Origin: Ilyomonas sp963847085
GTDB taxonomy: Bacteria; Bacteroidota; Bacteroidia; Chitinophagales; Chitinophagaceae
Reading direction: 5' to 3'
NCBI GenBank assembly: GCA_963847085.1
Contig: CAWJYO010000009.1
Location: forward strand, 248,001-312,000
DNA length: 64,000 bases
Part shown: positions 32,842-43,508 of the stretch, piece by piece
How positions within the stretch are numbered: the stretch's first letter is position 1
Layout of the letters: the number at the start of each line of letters is the position of its first letter
Made by a program: the position numbers and the translations under genes
The notes under the pieces: generated by a model
Told to the model about the DNA's origin: nothing
The model's database searches: none
Seen by the model: only the letters and a program-made list of their open reading frames with translations

Positions 32842-34653
32842 ATGGAAATTCGCAACATTGCAATTATAGCACACGTTGACCATGGCAAGACAACTTTGGT
32901 TGACCGTATCTTACATACCACAAAAGTTTTTCGCGACAATCAGGAAACCGGCGACCTGATTATGGACAGCAACGAACTGGAACGCGAACGTGGCATTACC
33001 ATTTTTAGCAAAAACGCAGCCGTTACTTATAAAGGCGTAAAAATAAACGTAATTGATACGCCCGGCCACAGCGATTTTGGCGGCGAAGTAGAGCGCGTTT
33101 TAAGAATGGCCGATGGCGTGTTACTCCTTGTGGATGCCTTTGAAGGCCCGATGCCGCAAACTCGTTTTGTGCTGCAAAAAGCATTGCAGTTAAGTTTGAA
33201 ACCCATTGTTGTAATTAATAAAGTAGATAAGCCTAACTGTCGCCCCGATGAAGTGCACGATGCGGTGTTCGAACTGTTTTTTAATTTAGATGCAACCGAA
33301 GAGCAGCTTAATTTTCCTACCTTTTATGGTTCGGGAAAAAACGGCTGGTTTAATGATAGTTTAACCCCAACAGAAGACATTATGCCGTTAATGGATGGCA
33401 TCCTGAAATATGTGCCCCCTCCAAAAGTGAACGAAGGTCCTTTGCAAATGCAAATCACTTCGTTGGATTATTCTTCTTTCCTCGGTCGTATTGCCATTGG
33501 CAAAGTAAGTCGCGGTTCAATTAAAGAAAACCAACCGATTGCTTTGATGCAGGCTGAAGGCGTAATAAAGAAAATGCGTATTAAAGAACTGTACGTGTTT
33601 GAAGGCATGGGCAAACGTAAAGTAACAGAAGTTATCGCCGGCGATTTGTGCGCCGTAGTAGGTTTGGAAGATTTTAATATTGGAGATACCATTGCCGACC
33701 AGGAAAACCCTGAAGCTTTGCCAGTTATTAGTGTGGACGAGCCAACCATGAGCATGTTGTTTAGTATTAACAACTCGCCTTTCTTCGGTAGAGATGGCAA
33801 GTTTGTAACCTCACGCCACTTACGCGATCGTCTGATGAAAGAAACCGAGAAAAACCTTGCCCTTCGTGTAGAAGATACCGACAGTGCCGATAGTTTTTTA
33901 GTATACGGTCGTGGTATTCTTCACTTAGGTATTTTAGTGGAAACCATGCGCCGCGAAGGATATGAATTAACCGTTGGGCAGCCACAGGTTTTGGTAAAAT
34001 ATATTGACGGAAAGAAAAGTGAGCCTTACGAAAACTTAGTGGTTGATGTGCCTGCCGAATACAGTGGAAAAGTAATTGACTTGGTTACGCAACGCAAAGG
34101 CGAATTGCAGGTAATGGAAACCAAAGGTGAAATGCAACACCTGGAATTTGAAATACCATCGCGCGGTTTAATTGGTTTGCGCAGCAATATGCTTACCAAC
34201 ACAGCTGGTGAAGCGGTAATGGCGCATCGCTTTGTAGAATATAAGCCCTGGAAAGGACCTATTCCCGGACGTAATAATGGCGTGTTGCTTTCTAAGAACC
34301 AGGAAAGAACCACAGGGTATTCAATAGATAAACTACAGGATCGCGGAACCTTTTTTGTAGATCCGGGCGAAGAGGTTTACAAAGGCCAGATCATTGCTGA
34401 GCACATTAAGCCAGGCGATTTGATTGTGAACGCAACAGAACCTAAGAAGCTTACGAACCACCGCGCCAGCGGCAGTGATGATGCTTCGCGCATTGCACCT
34501 AAAACACTGATGACTTTGGAAGAGTGTATGGAATATATTCAGGAAGATGAATGTATAGAAGTAACGCCAAAGCACATCCGGCTGCGCAAAGTGTTATTGG
34601 ATGAAGATGAAAGGAAACGTACACAAAAAAGTATGAAAACAGAAGCAGTATAA
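32842..34653 (+). CDS. typA: Translational GTPase TypA/BipA
   Basis: BipA is a ribosome-binding GTPase needed under stress and for 50S assembly. In 603 residues: G1 AHVDHGKTTLVD, G2 with RERGITIFSKNA, G3 DTPGHSDFGGEVER, G4 NKVDKPNC, then domain II, two EF-G-like domains, and the BipA-specific C-terminal domain (NGVLLSKNQERTTGYSIDKLQDRG and LTNHRASGSDDA). The start at 32842 follows from the -7 box. A perfect hairpin terminator follows. Intact. Confidence 0.97.
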   Translation: MEIRNIAIIAHVDHGKTTLVDRILHTTKVFRDNQETGDLIMDSNELERERGITIFSKNAAVTYKGVKINVIDTPGHSDFGGEVERVLRMADGVLLLVDAFEGPMPQTRFVLQKALQLSLKPIVVINKVDKPNCRPDEVHDAVFELFFNLDATEEQLNFPTFYGSGKNGWFNDSLTPTEDIMPLMDGILKYVPPPKVNEGPLQMQITSLDYSSFLGRIAIGKVSRGSIKENQPIALMQAEGVIKKMRIKELYVFEGMGKRKVTEVIAGDLCAVVGLEDFNIGDTIADQENPEALPVISVDEPTMSMLFSINNSPFFGRDGKFVTSRHLRDRLMKETEKNLALRVEDTDSADSFLVYGRGILHLGILVETMRREGYELTVGQPQVLVKYIDGKKSEPYENLVVDVPAEYSGKVIDLVTQRKGELQVMETKGEMQHLEFEIPSRGLIGLRSNMLTNTAGEAVMAHRFVEYKPWKGPIPGRNNGVLLSKNQERTTGYSIDKLQDRGTFFVDPGEEVYKGQIIAEHIKPGDLIVNATEPKKLTNHRASGSDDASRIAPKTLMTLEECMEYIQEDECIEVTPKHIRLRKVLLDEDERKRTQKSMKTEAV

Positions 34654-34673
34654 AAAGTTAATTCTTTTTTTCG

Positions 34674-34725
34674 ATAAAACCAAAAGCGGTTGTCTAAGAA
34701 ATTAGACAACCGCTTTTGGTTTTAT
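34674..34725 (+). terminator. Perfect 24-bp hairpin after typA
   Basis: Arms ATAAAACCAAAAGCGGTTGT + CTAA and their exact complement surround a 4-nt loop. The plus strand ends in TTTTATTGCACTTTTG. It stands between convergent typA and susD and should stop both. Confidence 0.88.
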
Positions 34726-34747
34726 TGCACTTTTGTTTTTATTGATA

Positions 34748-36182
34748 TTATTTACTTGCCCACCAAACTTTGGTTGCAGTGGTAGCGCTTTGCTGTGGCT
34801 GCGGGTTGGTAAGAATGGCATTGGTAGGATACGGCCATCTTTGCGGAATATAATTTACATAAGGGTTTTGAGCAAGCTGCAAAACAGGATAGCCGGTTCT
34901 TCGCCAATCGTTATACGTTTCCAGACTTAAGAAGTCGGCAATGTATTTTTCATCTATGATTTGCTGAACAGCATTGGCATCTGTTAGCGGCCCGCGCGAT
35001 GCAATGTAAGCGGCTTTATCGGTTGCGGATACACCCAGCATATCCATGTCTGCACCAATGGCTGCCTGGTAAATGGGAGTAGCTGCGGCGGCACCACTTT
35101 TATAAAAAGTAGCTTCTGCTGCTATAAACAACTGTTCTGTATAAGTGGCGAGGTAAACCGGTGCTGCTGCACCTGCATTATTAGCTTTATTTAGCGGTAA
35201 GTAACCACCATAAAAAGTATTGATAACAGAAAAAGAATCCGGATCAGGAGCAGGATCAGAGCCAATCATTCTGCCAACATAAGTGCCGCGCTTTGCCTTT
35301 GGTTGCAAAAATCGGTAGCCGTGGGTCTTTTCGTGCAACAAGCGTATCTATAAAAGTAGAAGACATAACCACACCACCAGCTCCCGGCAGGGTGTTTTCG
35401 TACCAGGGGTTTTCAGCACCTGGTGTTCCTGGATAAGGTACTGTAGCGTTGTCGTCATTTGAAGCAAACCCATTTTGAAGTGCAGTTAAAGCTGAATCAG
35501 CCTGAGTAGAGGCAGTGCGGCCGGGAGCGGCCGACAGGCGCAAATAATATCGAGCTTTTAGCATATAAGCAAACTTTGTCCATTTGCTCATATCTCCACC
35601 GTAAATGTAATCGTCTCCTCCGGCTGGTACTGCGCTGGCAGGTTGACCCGCATAATAAATGGCGCTGTCCAGCAGATTTTGTATGCTGCCATAAATAGAT
35701 TCCTGAGTGTCGTAAGTCGGTTTTAAAACAGAGGACACTTTTAGTGCCTGGCTGTAAGGAACATCACCCCACTCGTCAGTAATAATTGCCAAGGTATAAG
35801 CCGTTAAAGTTTTGCCGATAGCTGCATATTCAACATGGCCGGCTGCTTCTGCCTGATTTATCATGTTGTTCAGGTTATTCAGGATATTGGGATAGAGATA
35901 GAACGTCCAGCTATTATCCACATCAGAAGGCAGTATGCGGTATGTTTCAACATCAGGTGATGGCTGGTTAAGCGATATATACTGCATCCAGTATGAAAGC
36001 GTGGTTCCATTAAATCCACCAACTACATTGGTAGAAAGAGTTACTTCCGCAGGGGAAAGTATTAAGCCTTCGGAAACCGACAAGGGATTGTTAGGATCTT
36101 TGTTTATATCTAAAAATTTTCTGCAGTTCGCCGCTAATAAGGAGACAGCCGCTACTGCAATGATGATTTTTATCTTTTTCAT
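34748..36182 (-). CDS. SusD/RagB-family outer-membrane lipoprotein (one frame break)
   Basis: SusD-like proteins are surface lipoproteins that capture a glycan or other nutrient and pass it to the SusC pore. The N-terminus has a lipobox (SLLAANC), followed by RKFLDINKDPNNPLSVS, typical of the SusD-like family, then TPR-type helices, and ends with LSLETYNDWRRTGYP and a C-terminal WW-containing segment. One extra G near 35297 breaks the frame at FATKGKA; removing it joins the halves (AKRGTYVGRMIGSD). It lies 18 bp after susC. No enzyme genes are linked, so the ligand is unknown. Confidence 0.9.
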
Positions 36183-36200
36183 TTGCTGATCATTTTGAAA

Positions 36201-39200
36201 TTAGAAAGTTGCTTTAATACCTACAATGATGTTACTGGTCGTTGGAGTCATAAAGTTGGCAAAGCCTTGCCCGTTACCACTACCATTTAAGCTTGTTTCA
36301 GGGTCGGAACCGCTATAATTTTTATGCAAAATGTAATTAGTGCCGGTTACATTTACAGTAAGCGATTTAATAGAACGTTTTCTCTAACAAAGAAGCACCA
36401 AATTTATAACCTAAGGTTACCTGGCGAAGCTTCAGGTAAGAAGCATCTTCCAGCGAGGTTTCATCAGCATTTGAGTAAATATTGCGATAAAAATTCTGAT
36501 CGGTTTTAACAGCAGTAGTATTTTGTTTTCCTGTGCTTTCTATAATACCATCAAACACTTTCGTTCCATCCCTATTTTCTGTAATTTTTGAAGTGCCATA
36601 AAAATCCAGATAATGACCATCTAAGTTCATGATTTGACCTCCATGCTTCATATCCAACACAAAAGAAAATACAATGTTTTTAAACGTCATGTCGCTGGTT
36701 AAACCGCCCAGCCACTTAGGTGTGGCATTACCAATAATGGCAAGGTCATCTGCAATTTGAGGATAGGCTATCGTCGTCTAATAAGAGTTTACCGGCATCA
36801 TTTCTTTTGAAGTGGGTGCCATAAATCACACCATAAGGGCTATTGGCAAACGCAAAAATACCCGGATTGGTAAAGCCGGCAAATTGCAAATAGGTAACAC
36901 CGGGAGCCAATGCCAGTACATCATTTTTTATTTTGGTGAAGTTTACTTCTATATTCCAGTTAAAGTTTTTTGTTTTAATAGGAGTAAGCCCTAACGTAGC
37001 TTCAACACCGCGGTTGCGAATGCTTCCTGCATTTAGCGAAGCTGCATTAAAACCTGTGGTGGCATCTAACGGTACACCTGGCGTTAACAGGTTCGTGCTC
37101 TTTTTATTAAAATAATCAACATCAAGGGAAATACGGTTTTGAAGCCATCTTGTTTCTAACCCTACTTCAAATTCATTTACCGATTCGTTCCGTAAAGGAT
37201 AGCCGTAAGTAGTAGTTAATTGGTAGCCATTCTGACCATTGAATGGAAATGTAACATTTCCAATAGCAGCATGATAGTACGGGTTAGTGAGCGAATAAGG
37301 AGATACGTTATCATTACCCACTGCTGAGTAAGACACTCTCACTTTTCCGAAATTCAAGACTTTATTGTTATCCATTCCCAATGCTTCCGTAAAAATAAAG
37401 CCTGCACTTGCCGAGCCATACGGATAATACTGATGATTGACTGATAAAACAGAAGAACCATCGTATCTGCCTGTGAATGCCAATGTGAGCATTCTTTTAT
37501 ACTCCATATTTAACTGCGCATAAAAGCCAATCTTGCGTGTTTTATAGTAATTATAGCTCGATGTTACGTTTGTGGCATTTGAAATATTGTAAAAGCCAGG
37601 GATACTTAAGCCCACGCCTTGTACATAATTGTTGTCATTGTAATTGGTAAGAATATTATTACCAATGAGTAAATCGCCAAAAAAATCTTTTGAAATATTT
37701 GCTCTTGCATCTGCAATAATGTCATTATTAAACTGCTGATAAGTAAGCTGCCTTTTGTAAACCCGCCCTGTTGGGTACGAGCCAATGGTACCAATGTTTT
37801 CATGATAATTCAGTGGATTAAAATACATGTCACCCCCCAACCGTTCAGTAATGGTAAGCCATGAAAGCGGCGTATATGATAAATTAAACACCGGTAAAAT
37901 GCGGTCAACTTTATCTGTTAAGCCAGTATTGTTTAACAGCCAGTAAGGATTGTTACGTGCTGCACGATAAATCTGCTGCGAGCCATCGGGGTGTTCGTAC
38001 GGAAGCGGATTCCATGAAATGGGCGCGGAAAGAACCGTCCAAAGAGGTGCTTCTAAACTATTGCCATCCAATGTTCGATTGTTATCGGAATGTATGTAAT
38101 TGAACTGTGTGGTTAAATTGATTTGATTGCTGAACTTAGTTGTGTACTTGGCAAAGAAAGAATTTCGAATGAAATCCGTAGTCGGCACAATGCCATCGTT
38201 CCGTAAGAACGAATAAGACACAACATAATTCGAACGGTCGGTAGCGCCAGACACGCTTATGTTGTTATCAGTTGTATGTCCTTGCCTGAAAATATTCTTT
38301 TAGCTGGTTGTGTTTAGGTACAGGTTTTCCATCTACCCTTAATGTATCAATCAATGGTCCCCAGGAGCCAGAACCTAACTGTCCTGCATTTCCATTTATG
38401 TACTGACCATTTAAACCTTGCGCCCATTTGTCCTGCAATTCAGGATATAAAGGCGTAGAAAATGTATAGCTGCTGCTAAACGAAACAGTAGGCTTGCCTA
38501 CCTTACCACTGTTCAAACCATTTTTGGTAGTAATCAAAACCACACCTCTTGATGCGCTTGAGCCATACAAGGCAGTAGCTGCCGAACCTTTCAAAATGGT
38601 AACGCTTTCCACAATGTTGGGGTCAATATCAATGCCTCTGTTGGAGGTACCGCCTGCACCTAACGGACCGTCAGGATTGCCGGCTTCACTATTGTCAATG
38701 GGAACGCCATCCACTACGAACAAAGCCGTATTATCACCAAACAAAGAGGCATTGCCCCGTATTACAATTTGTGCCGAACTGCCGGGCTGACCACTGGAGT
38801 TGGTGATTTGCACACCGGCTACTTTACCCGATAAGCCGTTCACAATATTATCCTGCTTGGCATCTACCAGCGCGGTGCCTTTTACTTCCTGCGTTGCATA
38901 AGTAAGCATTCGCTTTTCTCTTTTTACACCTAGAGCGGTTACCACCACTTCGGTCAGGCTTTTGTTTTCGGTAGCCAATACAATAGCAATGTTTGCGTTT
39001 TTGGCAGGGGCTTCCTGCGTGGCATAACCAACGGACGAAAACACCAGTACATCATCGGGGTTGGCGGAAATAGAAAAATTGCCTTGTGCATTGGTGATGG
39101 TTCCCCGCCGGTTTCCCTTTACGGTAACACTTACATCAGACAGAGGTGTGCCTTTGCTGTCGGTAACGGTTCCTTTTACGAGATTGTTCTGGGCTTGTAA

Positions 39201-39260
39201 AGAAGACATCATTAAACCTAGTACTGCTGTCAAAAGACAGATTAGTAGCTGTTTTCTCAT
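36201..39260 (-). CDS. SusC/RagA-family TonB-linked outer-membrane protein (three frame breaks)
   Basis: About 1,020 residues: signal peptide, a carboxypeptidase-regulatory-like beta domain (VKGTVTDSKGTPLSDVSVTVKG), the SusC plug with VVVTALGVKREKRMLTYA, VVDGVPIDN and GSAATALYGSSASRGVVLITT, then a 22-strand barrel ending IIVGIKATF. Breaks fall near 38268, 36771 and 36381, all curable by removing one base (the last in AAAA), so the gene is probably whole. The leader contains a hairpin at 39300-39336. With susD it forms one nutrient-uptake operon energised by TonB. Confidence 0.92.
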
Positions 39261-39299
39261 GTGTAATTAATTTTGATATGATACGAAATGTTAGCTGTG

Positions 39300-39336
39300 T
39301 CGCCCGTAAAAACGATACAACTTTTTTATCGGGCGA
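39300..39336 (-). promoter_or_regulatory. Hairpin in the susC leader
   Basis: TCGCCCG and CGGGCGA form a 7-bp GC-rich stem extended by A/T pairs around GATACAAC. It ends about 40 nt before the susC ATG on the transcribed strand, where it could act as an attenuator or stabilise the 5' end. Confidence 0.5.
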
Positions 39337-39476
39337 TTTCAGGGGAAAGGTAAATCTTCATATTCTTTTAACAAAAAAAATGCTCTTTGTATATGACAAG
39401 TGCTAACTTATAAACGCTGCCTTTTCTCCGTGTGCATTTTCCTTTACTTTGCGCTGCTAATTATTGCATCGCTTAT

Positions 39477-40272
39477 ATGGTTCAGAAACTATTCTCTATT
39501 TATACGCATCCCGAAGAAAGTCATCCGCTTCACATAGAAATGGGTGCGGCTCATCTTACCTGTTGGTGTACGGGTAGTGATGGCGATTTTACGGCACTCG
39601 AATATTTTACATTTACCTACGATAACACTGAAGGTGGGTTTATAGATGTTTTCCGCGAGCTGAAGCGGCGTTCCATTTTATTAAGCCATCCCTTTCCATC
39701 GCAGGAAGTCGTGTGGGAAAACGCCAATTTTATGTGCATTCCAAGTGATAAATTTAATGCACAAAATGCAGTAACGTATTTAAGCCTGGTAAACAGCCAA
39801 AGCTTTCAGTCGGCACCTATGTACCAATCAATACAGGATTATACTTTTGCTTTTACTGCCGATTCTATTCTTTATAAAATCATTACCCAACAAATACCAG
39901 GCGCCGTCGCATTCGCATAAAGTATACAACATGTTACAACAAAATATGGGCAAAAACAATAGTTTGCACCTGCAGTTTTATCAGTCGCATTTTATTGTAA
40001 CGGCTTTTCAAAATGGTGTATTGCAACTGGCAACGGTATATCGTTTTGCCACTCCGCACGAAGCCGTTTATCACATCTTAAATACGCTTGATAATTTAGG
40101 AATGAGCCGGGAAAACACTTCTGTTTTGCTTTCAGGTTTTATTGATGAAGCATCGGCTTTGTACAAAGAAATTTATTTGTACGTCAGCCATATTCAGTTT
40201 ACAAAAAAGGGCAAAATCAACAACGAATACCCGGCACATTATTTTACCACGTATCACTTGCCCATATCATGA
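39477..40272 (+). CDS. DUF3822 family protein (one frame break)
   Basis: A Bacteroidetes-specific protein with an actin-like/ASKHA-type fold predicted for DUF3822, usually just upstream of rsmD, function unknown. The first part runs MVQKLFSIYTHPEESHPLHIEMG to IITQQIPGA, where one extra base near 39905 shifts the frame. The second part continues SHSHKVYNMLQQNMGKNNSLHLQFYQSHFIVTAFQNG (here given as two overlapping ideas, QSHFIVTAFQNG being the conserved strand) and ends YFTTYHLPIS. It overlaps rsmD by 4 bp (ATGA). Confidence 0.8.
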
Positions 40273-40802
40273 GAATCATTTCTGGTGTTTTAGGTGGGCG
40301 GCGAATCAATCCACCGGCAAATATGCCCAACACGCGTCCTACAACCGACATTGCAAAGGAAGGGTTGTTCAATATTTTACAAAACCGGATGAGCTTTGAT
40401 GGCATTGACACGCTTGATTTATTTGGTGGCACGGGCAGTATCAGCTACGAACTGGCATCGCGCGGCGCGGCATCACTCACCATCGTTGAGCGCGATAAGG
40501 AAATGTTCCATTTTATTAAAAAAAATATAGAACTATTGAAGATTGAAAACTGCCAGGTACTGATGATGGATGTGTTTCAATACATCAATACCTGCACTGT
40601 AAAGTTCAATTTTATTTTTGCAGGTCCGCCGTATGCGCTCAATACCATTGATGAATTGGCAAGGCAGATTATAGACAAACAATTATTGTTGCCAAATGGT
40701 TTTTTTGTGCTGGAACATACACCACGCAATAACTATGAAAGCTATACCGGCTTTCAGTTTCAGCGCAATTATGGAACTACGGTGTTTTCGTTTTTTCAAT
40801 AA
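40269..40802 (+). CDS. rsmD: 16S rRNA (guanine(966)-N(2))-methyltransferase RsmD
   Basis: This 177-residue Rossmann methyltransferase opens with the family signature MRIISGVLGGRRI and RPTTDIAKEGLFNIL, then motif I LDLFGGTGSISYELASRG. The catalytic motif IV, usually (D/N)PPY, reads FAGPPYAL here, with Gly in place of the acidic or amide residue. This may be a base error (GGT for GAT), a lineage variant, or loss of activity. Coupled to the DUF3822 gene through ATGA. Weak hairpins follow. Confidence 0.9.
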   Translation: MRIISGVLGGRRINPPANMPNTRPTTDIAKEGLFNILQNRMSFDGIDTLDLFGGTGSISYELASRGAASLTIVERDKEMFHFIKKNIELLKIENCQVLMMDVFQYINTCTVKFNFIFAGPPYALNTIDELARQIIDKQLLLPNGFFVLEHTPRNNYESYTGFQFQRNYGTTVFSFFQ

Positions 40803-40826
40803 ACATTATCACAAGAATCATAGGAA

Positions 40827-40890
40827 CATAAGAAATAAACACATAGAAAACCTATGTTTCTTATATGTCTATCCCGATTGAATTGGGATA
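40827..40890. terminator. Two small hairpins after rsmD
   Basis: CATAAGAAATAAACACATAG pairs imperfectly with CTATGTTTCTTATATG. Directly after it TATCCC and GGGATA form a second stem around GATTGAATT. Likely termination region before bioD. Confidence 0.5.
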
Positions 40891-40936
40891 AGTTGTGTTT
40901 CATGAACCTTTGTTTTTACCTAAAAAATTGAGTTGA

Positions 40937-41581
40937 ATGCAACCTATTTTCATCACCGGCATTGGAACAGGAATTGGTAAAACGGTAGCGTCGGCAATCG
41001 TTGTAGAAGCCTTGGAAGCGGACTATTGGAAGCCTGTGCAGGCCGGTTTTGATGAAGGAACAGACGCTGCAACAGTAACAGATTTAGTATCAAACACAAA
41101 CACAATTATTTATCCTGAAGTTTATAAGTTACAACTTCCTGCTTCACCGCATATTGCAGCAAGAGAAGAAGGAATCAGAATTGATTTAGATGTTATTTAT
41201 AAACATTACTCACAACTCACAACTCACAACTCACAACTCACAATCATCGAAGGTGCGGGCGGTTTGTTAGTGCCATTGAATGAATCTGAATTTATGATTG
41301 ATCTTATCAAAAAGCTAGGAGCCAGAGTAATACTGGTAAGCCGCAATTATTTGGGTAGCATCAATCATTCTTTATTAACGGCCAGTGTTTGCAAAGCGGC
41401 CAATATTGATGTAGTGGGTTGGATATTCAATGATGTTTACATGAACTATGAAAATGAAATAGTTGCCTGGAGCGGCTATCCAAAAATTGCATCGCTGCCA
41501 TTGACAAATGCAATAGATAAGGCATTCGTAAAGCAACAAGCAATGAGGATAAGAGAATCGTTAGTAAGATATTTGCAATAA
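40937..41581 (+). CDS. bioD: Dethiobiotin synthetase
   Basis: BioD closes the ureido ring of dethiobiotin with CO2 and ATP. The 214-residue product has the P-loop FITGIGTGIGKTVAS, YWKPVQAG with the substrate Lys, SPHIAA, and the second-Gly motif IIEGAGGLLVPLN. Between them stands an odd segment HYSQLTTHNSQLT encoded by five tandem copies of the heptamer ACTCACA (41208-41242). The frame is open across it. No other biotin gene is adjacent in the window. Confidence 0.93.
   Translation: MQPIFITGIGTGIGKTVASAIVVEALEADYWKPVQAGFDEGTDAATVTDLVSNTNTIIYPEVYKLQLPASPHIAAREEGIRIDLDVIYKHYSQLTTHNSQLTIIEGAGGLLVPLNESEFMIDLIKKLGARVILVSRNYLGSINHSLLTASVCKAANIDVVGWIFNDVYMNYENEIVAWSGYPKIASLPLTNAIDKAFVKQQAMRIRESLVRYLQ
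41208..41242 (+). repeat. Heptanucleotide tandem repeat (ACTCACA)x5 within bioD
   Basis: Five perfect copies of ACTCACA in the coding frame. Since 7 is not a multiple of 3, gain or loss of one unit would shift the frame and inactivate bioD. Confidence 0.95.
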
Positions 41582-41662
41582 ATTTTGGGTTTGTTTTTGC
41601 CTATAATTTATGCAGATTGTTTTCTGCAAAATGAATCTTTGTTTTTGAAGGAATAAAGCGAT

Positions 41663-42231
41663 ATGACAAAAAAAGAACTGCGCATTAAATACAAAGCAAA
41701 ACGTCTTGCATTATCTGAAAATGAAAAGATGAAGCTGGATGATTTGCTTCTCATACAATTTCAAAAGTTATCGTTTGAAAATGTGCAAACCTTGCTTTCT
41801 TATGAGCCGATGCCACATACTGCCGAGCCGCAAACACATTTGTTTTCGCGCTATTTACAGCACCTGATTCCTAACTTGAAATGGCTTATCCAAAAACAGA
41901 TTTTACCAATTATTCCATGCAAGCCATTGCCGTTGATGAAGACACTGAATTTAGGATGAATGAGGCCCAAATCAACGAGCCTGTTGGTGATGACATCATT
42001 GCTCCACAGGATATAGATTTGGTGTTTGTGCCCTTGCTCATTTGCGATGCCAATGGTTATCGTGTAGGCTATGGCAAAGGGTTTTACGATCGCTATCTAC
42101 AGCAGTGCCGCGAAGATGTTATCAAAATAAGTTTTAGTTACTTTGAACCTGTTGCAAACATTGATGATAAAAACGAACACGACGTGCCGGTAAACTATTG
42201 CATCACACCTCATTCTATCTATGAATTTTAA
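41663..42231 (+). CDS. 5-formyltetrahydrofolate cyclo-ligase (one frame break)
   Basis: It converts 5-formyl-THF to 5,10-methenyl-THF with ATP. The N-terminus (MTKKELRIKYKAKRLALSE) and the C-terminal half with the conserved VPLLICDANGYRVGYGKGFYDRYL are in different frames. A missing base at AACTTGAAATGG (about 41876) explains this and restores PNLEMAYPKTD. The 11-bp overlap with lpxK suggests one transcript. Family certain; gene symbols vary (ygfA/fau), so none is given. Confidence 0.88.
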
Positions 42232-43278
42232 TCTCTTTTTTTTACGTTCTTTTCGTGTCTTGCTGCTGCCATTTGCCCTGTTGTATGGTTTGATAATCAC
42301 CATTAGGAACTGGTTGTTTGATAAGAAAATTATCAAGTCGGCAACGTTTAATTTTCCTCTTATTTGTATAGGCAATCTTTCCGTTGGCGGCACCGGTAAA
42401 AGCCCGATGGTAGAATTTTTAATTAAGATATTGAAACGATGATTACAATATTGCCACATTGAGCCGCGGATACAAGCGCAAAACAAAAGGATATGCCCTT
42501 GCCAACGAAACCACAACCGCTTTGGAAATTGGTGATGAGCCGATGCAGTTTCATAGCAAAGTTTCCGCAAGTTGCGGTGGCAGTTGGAGAAGAACGACTG
42601 GTAGCTATTCCGCAATTGCTGCACGATAAACCCGATACCGATGTAATTATTTTAGACGATGCTTTTCAGCACAGGTATGTAAATGCAGGTTTGAATATTT
42701 TATTAACCGATTATAGTAACTTGTTTTACAACGATTGGTTTTTACCAACCGGCGATTTGCGCGACCAAAGGAAATCGTACAAGCGGGCGCAAATTATTGT
42801 AGTTACGAAGTGCCCCTCGGATATGAAGGCAGAAGAAAAAAGTAACATTGCAAAGGCATTCATCTAACACCGCACCAACATCTTTTTTTTACTTCGCTGC
42901 AGTATGGAAAACCATATCATATTCTTACAAAAGAAACAATGTTGCTTATGCCAAACCTAAGCGTGCTGCTGGTTTGCGGCATTGCCAACCCAAAGCCATT
43001 GAAGAAATATCTGGCAGAAATACTGCTACTTATGATGAATTGCTGTATGGCGATCATCATATTTTTACGATAGATGATTTGAAAGAAAATCATACAACAT
43101 TTCGAAGAGATAAAGAGCAGCCATAAACTCATTCTTACCACTGAGAAAGATGCTGTACGGCTGCATAAGTTTCACGAGCAATTGCAAAACTTACCGCTTT
43201 TTGTTTTGCCCGTAAAACCAAAGTTTTTATTTGGTGAAGAAGAGAAATTTGATGGAAAAAGTAAGAAGCGTTTATTGA
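42221..43278 (+). CDS. lpxK: Tetraacyldisaccharide 4'-kinase (about five frame breaks)
   Basis: LpxK phosphorylates the lipid A precursor at the 4' position at the inner membrane. Pieces in order: an N-terminal membrane helix (LLLPFALLYGLIITIRNWLF), the P-loop ICIGNLSVGGTGKSP, LSRGYKRKTKGYA, the DDAFQHRYV motif, LPTGDLRDQRKSYKRA, ILTTEKDAVRL and VLPVKPKFLFGEEEKF. Breaks lie near 42437, 42556, 42868, 43010-43080 and 43255. The end at 43278 (TGA) assumes removal of one A in GGAAAAAG; without it the frame runs on through a repeat and the opposite gene, which is implausible. Confidence 0.85.
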
Positions 43279-43368
43279 CAGTTTCTAAACCAGGATTTTG
43301 TAAGATTTCTCTGTTTCGCCTGATAAGTTTTTCTGAAAGCATGATGAATAAAAATTGTGGTAAAACAA

Positions 43369-43453
43369 AACCACAGAGAGCAAAAGTAAAAGAGTTTTCC
43401 AGAGAATTTTTACTCTCTCGAAAGCGCCTACTTCTTTTTTCTCTGCGGTACAA
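43369..43453. repeat. ACCACAGAGAG/CTCTGCGGT inverted repeat
   Basis: AACCACAGAGAGCAAAAG on the left and CTTTTTTCTCTGCGGTACA on the right pair imperfectly. It lies between convergent lpxK and the NagB-LmbE gene and belongs to the same family as 30844 and 55184. Confidence 0.65.
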
Positions 43454-43508
43454 TTTAAAGTCGGATATTCAATATCTGTTCAATCAGAAAAATCGCATAA
43501 AATCGTGG

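Noticed and set aside
34748..39260. SusC/SusD taken as a polysaccharide utilisation locus with nearby enzymes
   Set aside because: No glycosidase, regulator or sulfatase is linked on either side; GH20 and GH2 are kilobases away and in other operons.
41208..41242. Tandem repeat considered as a CRISPR-like array
   Set aside because: Seven-base units without spacers, inside an open bioD frame.
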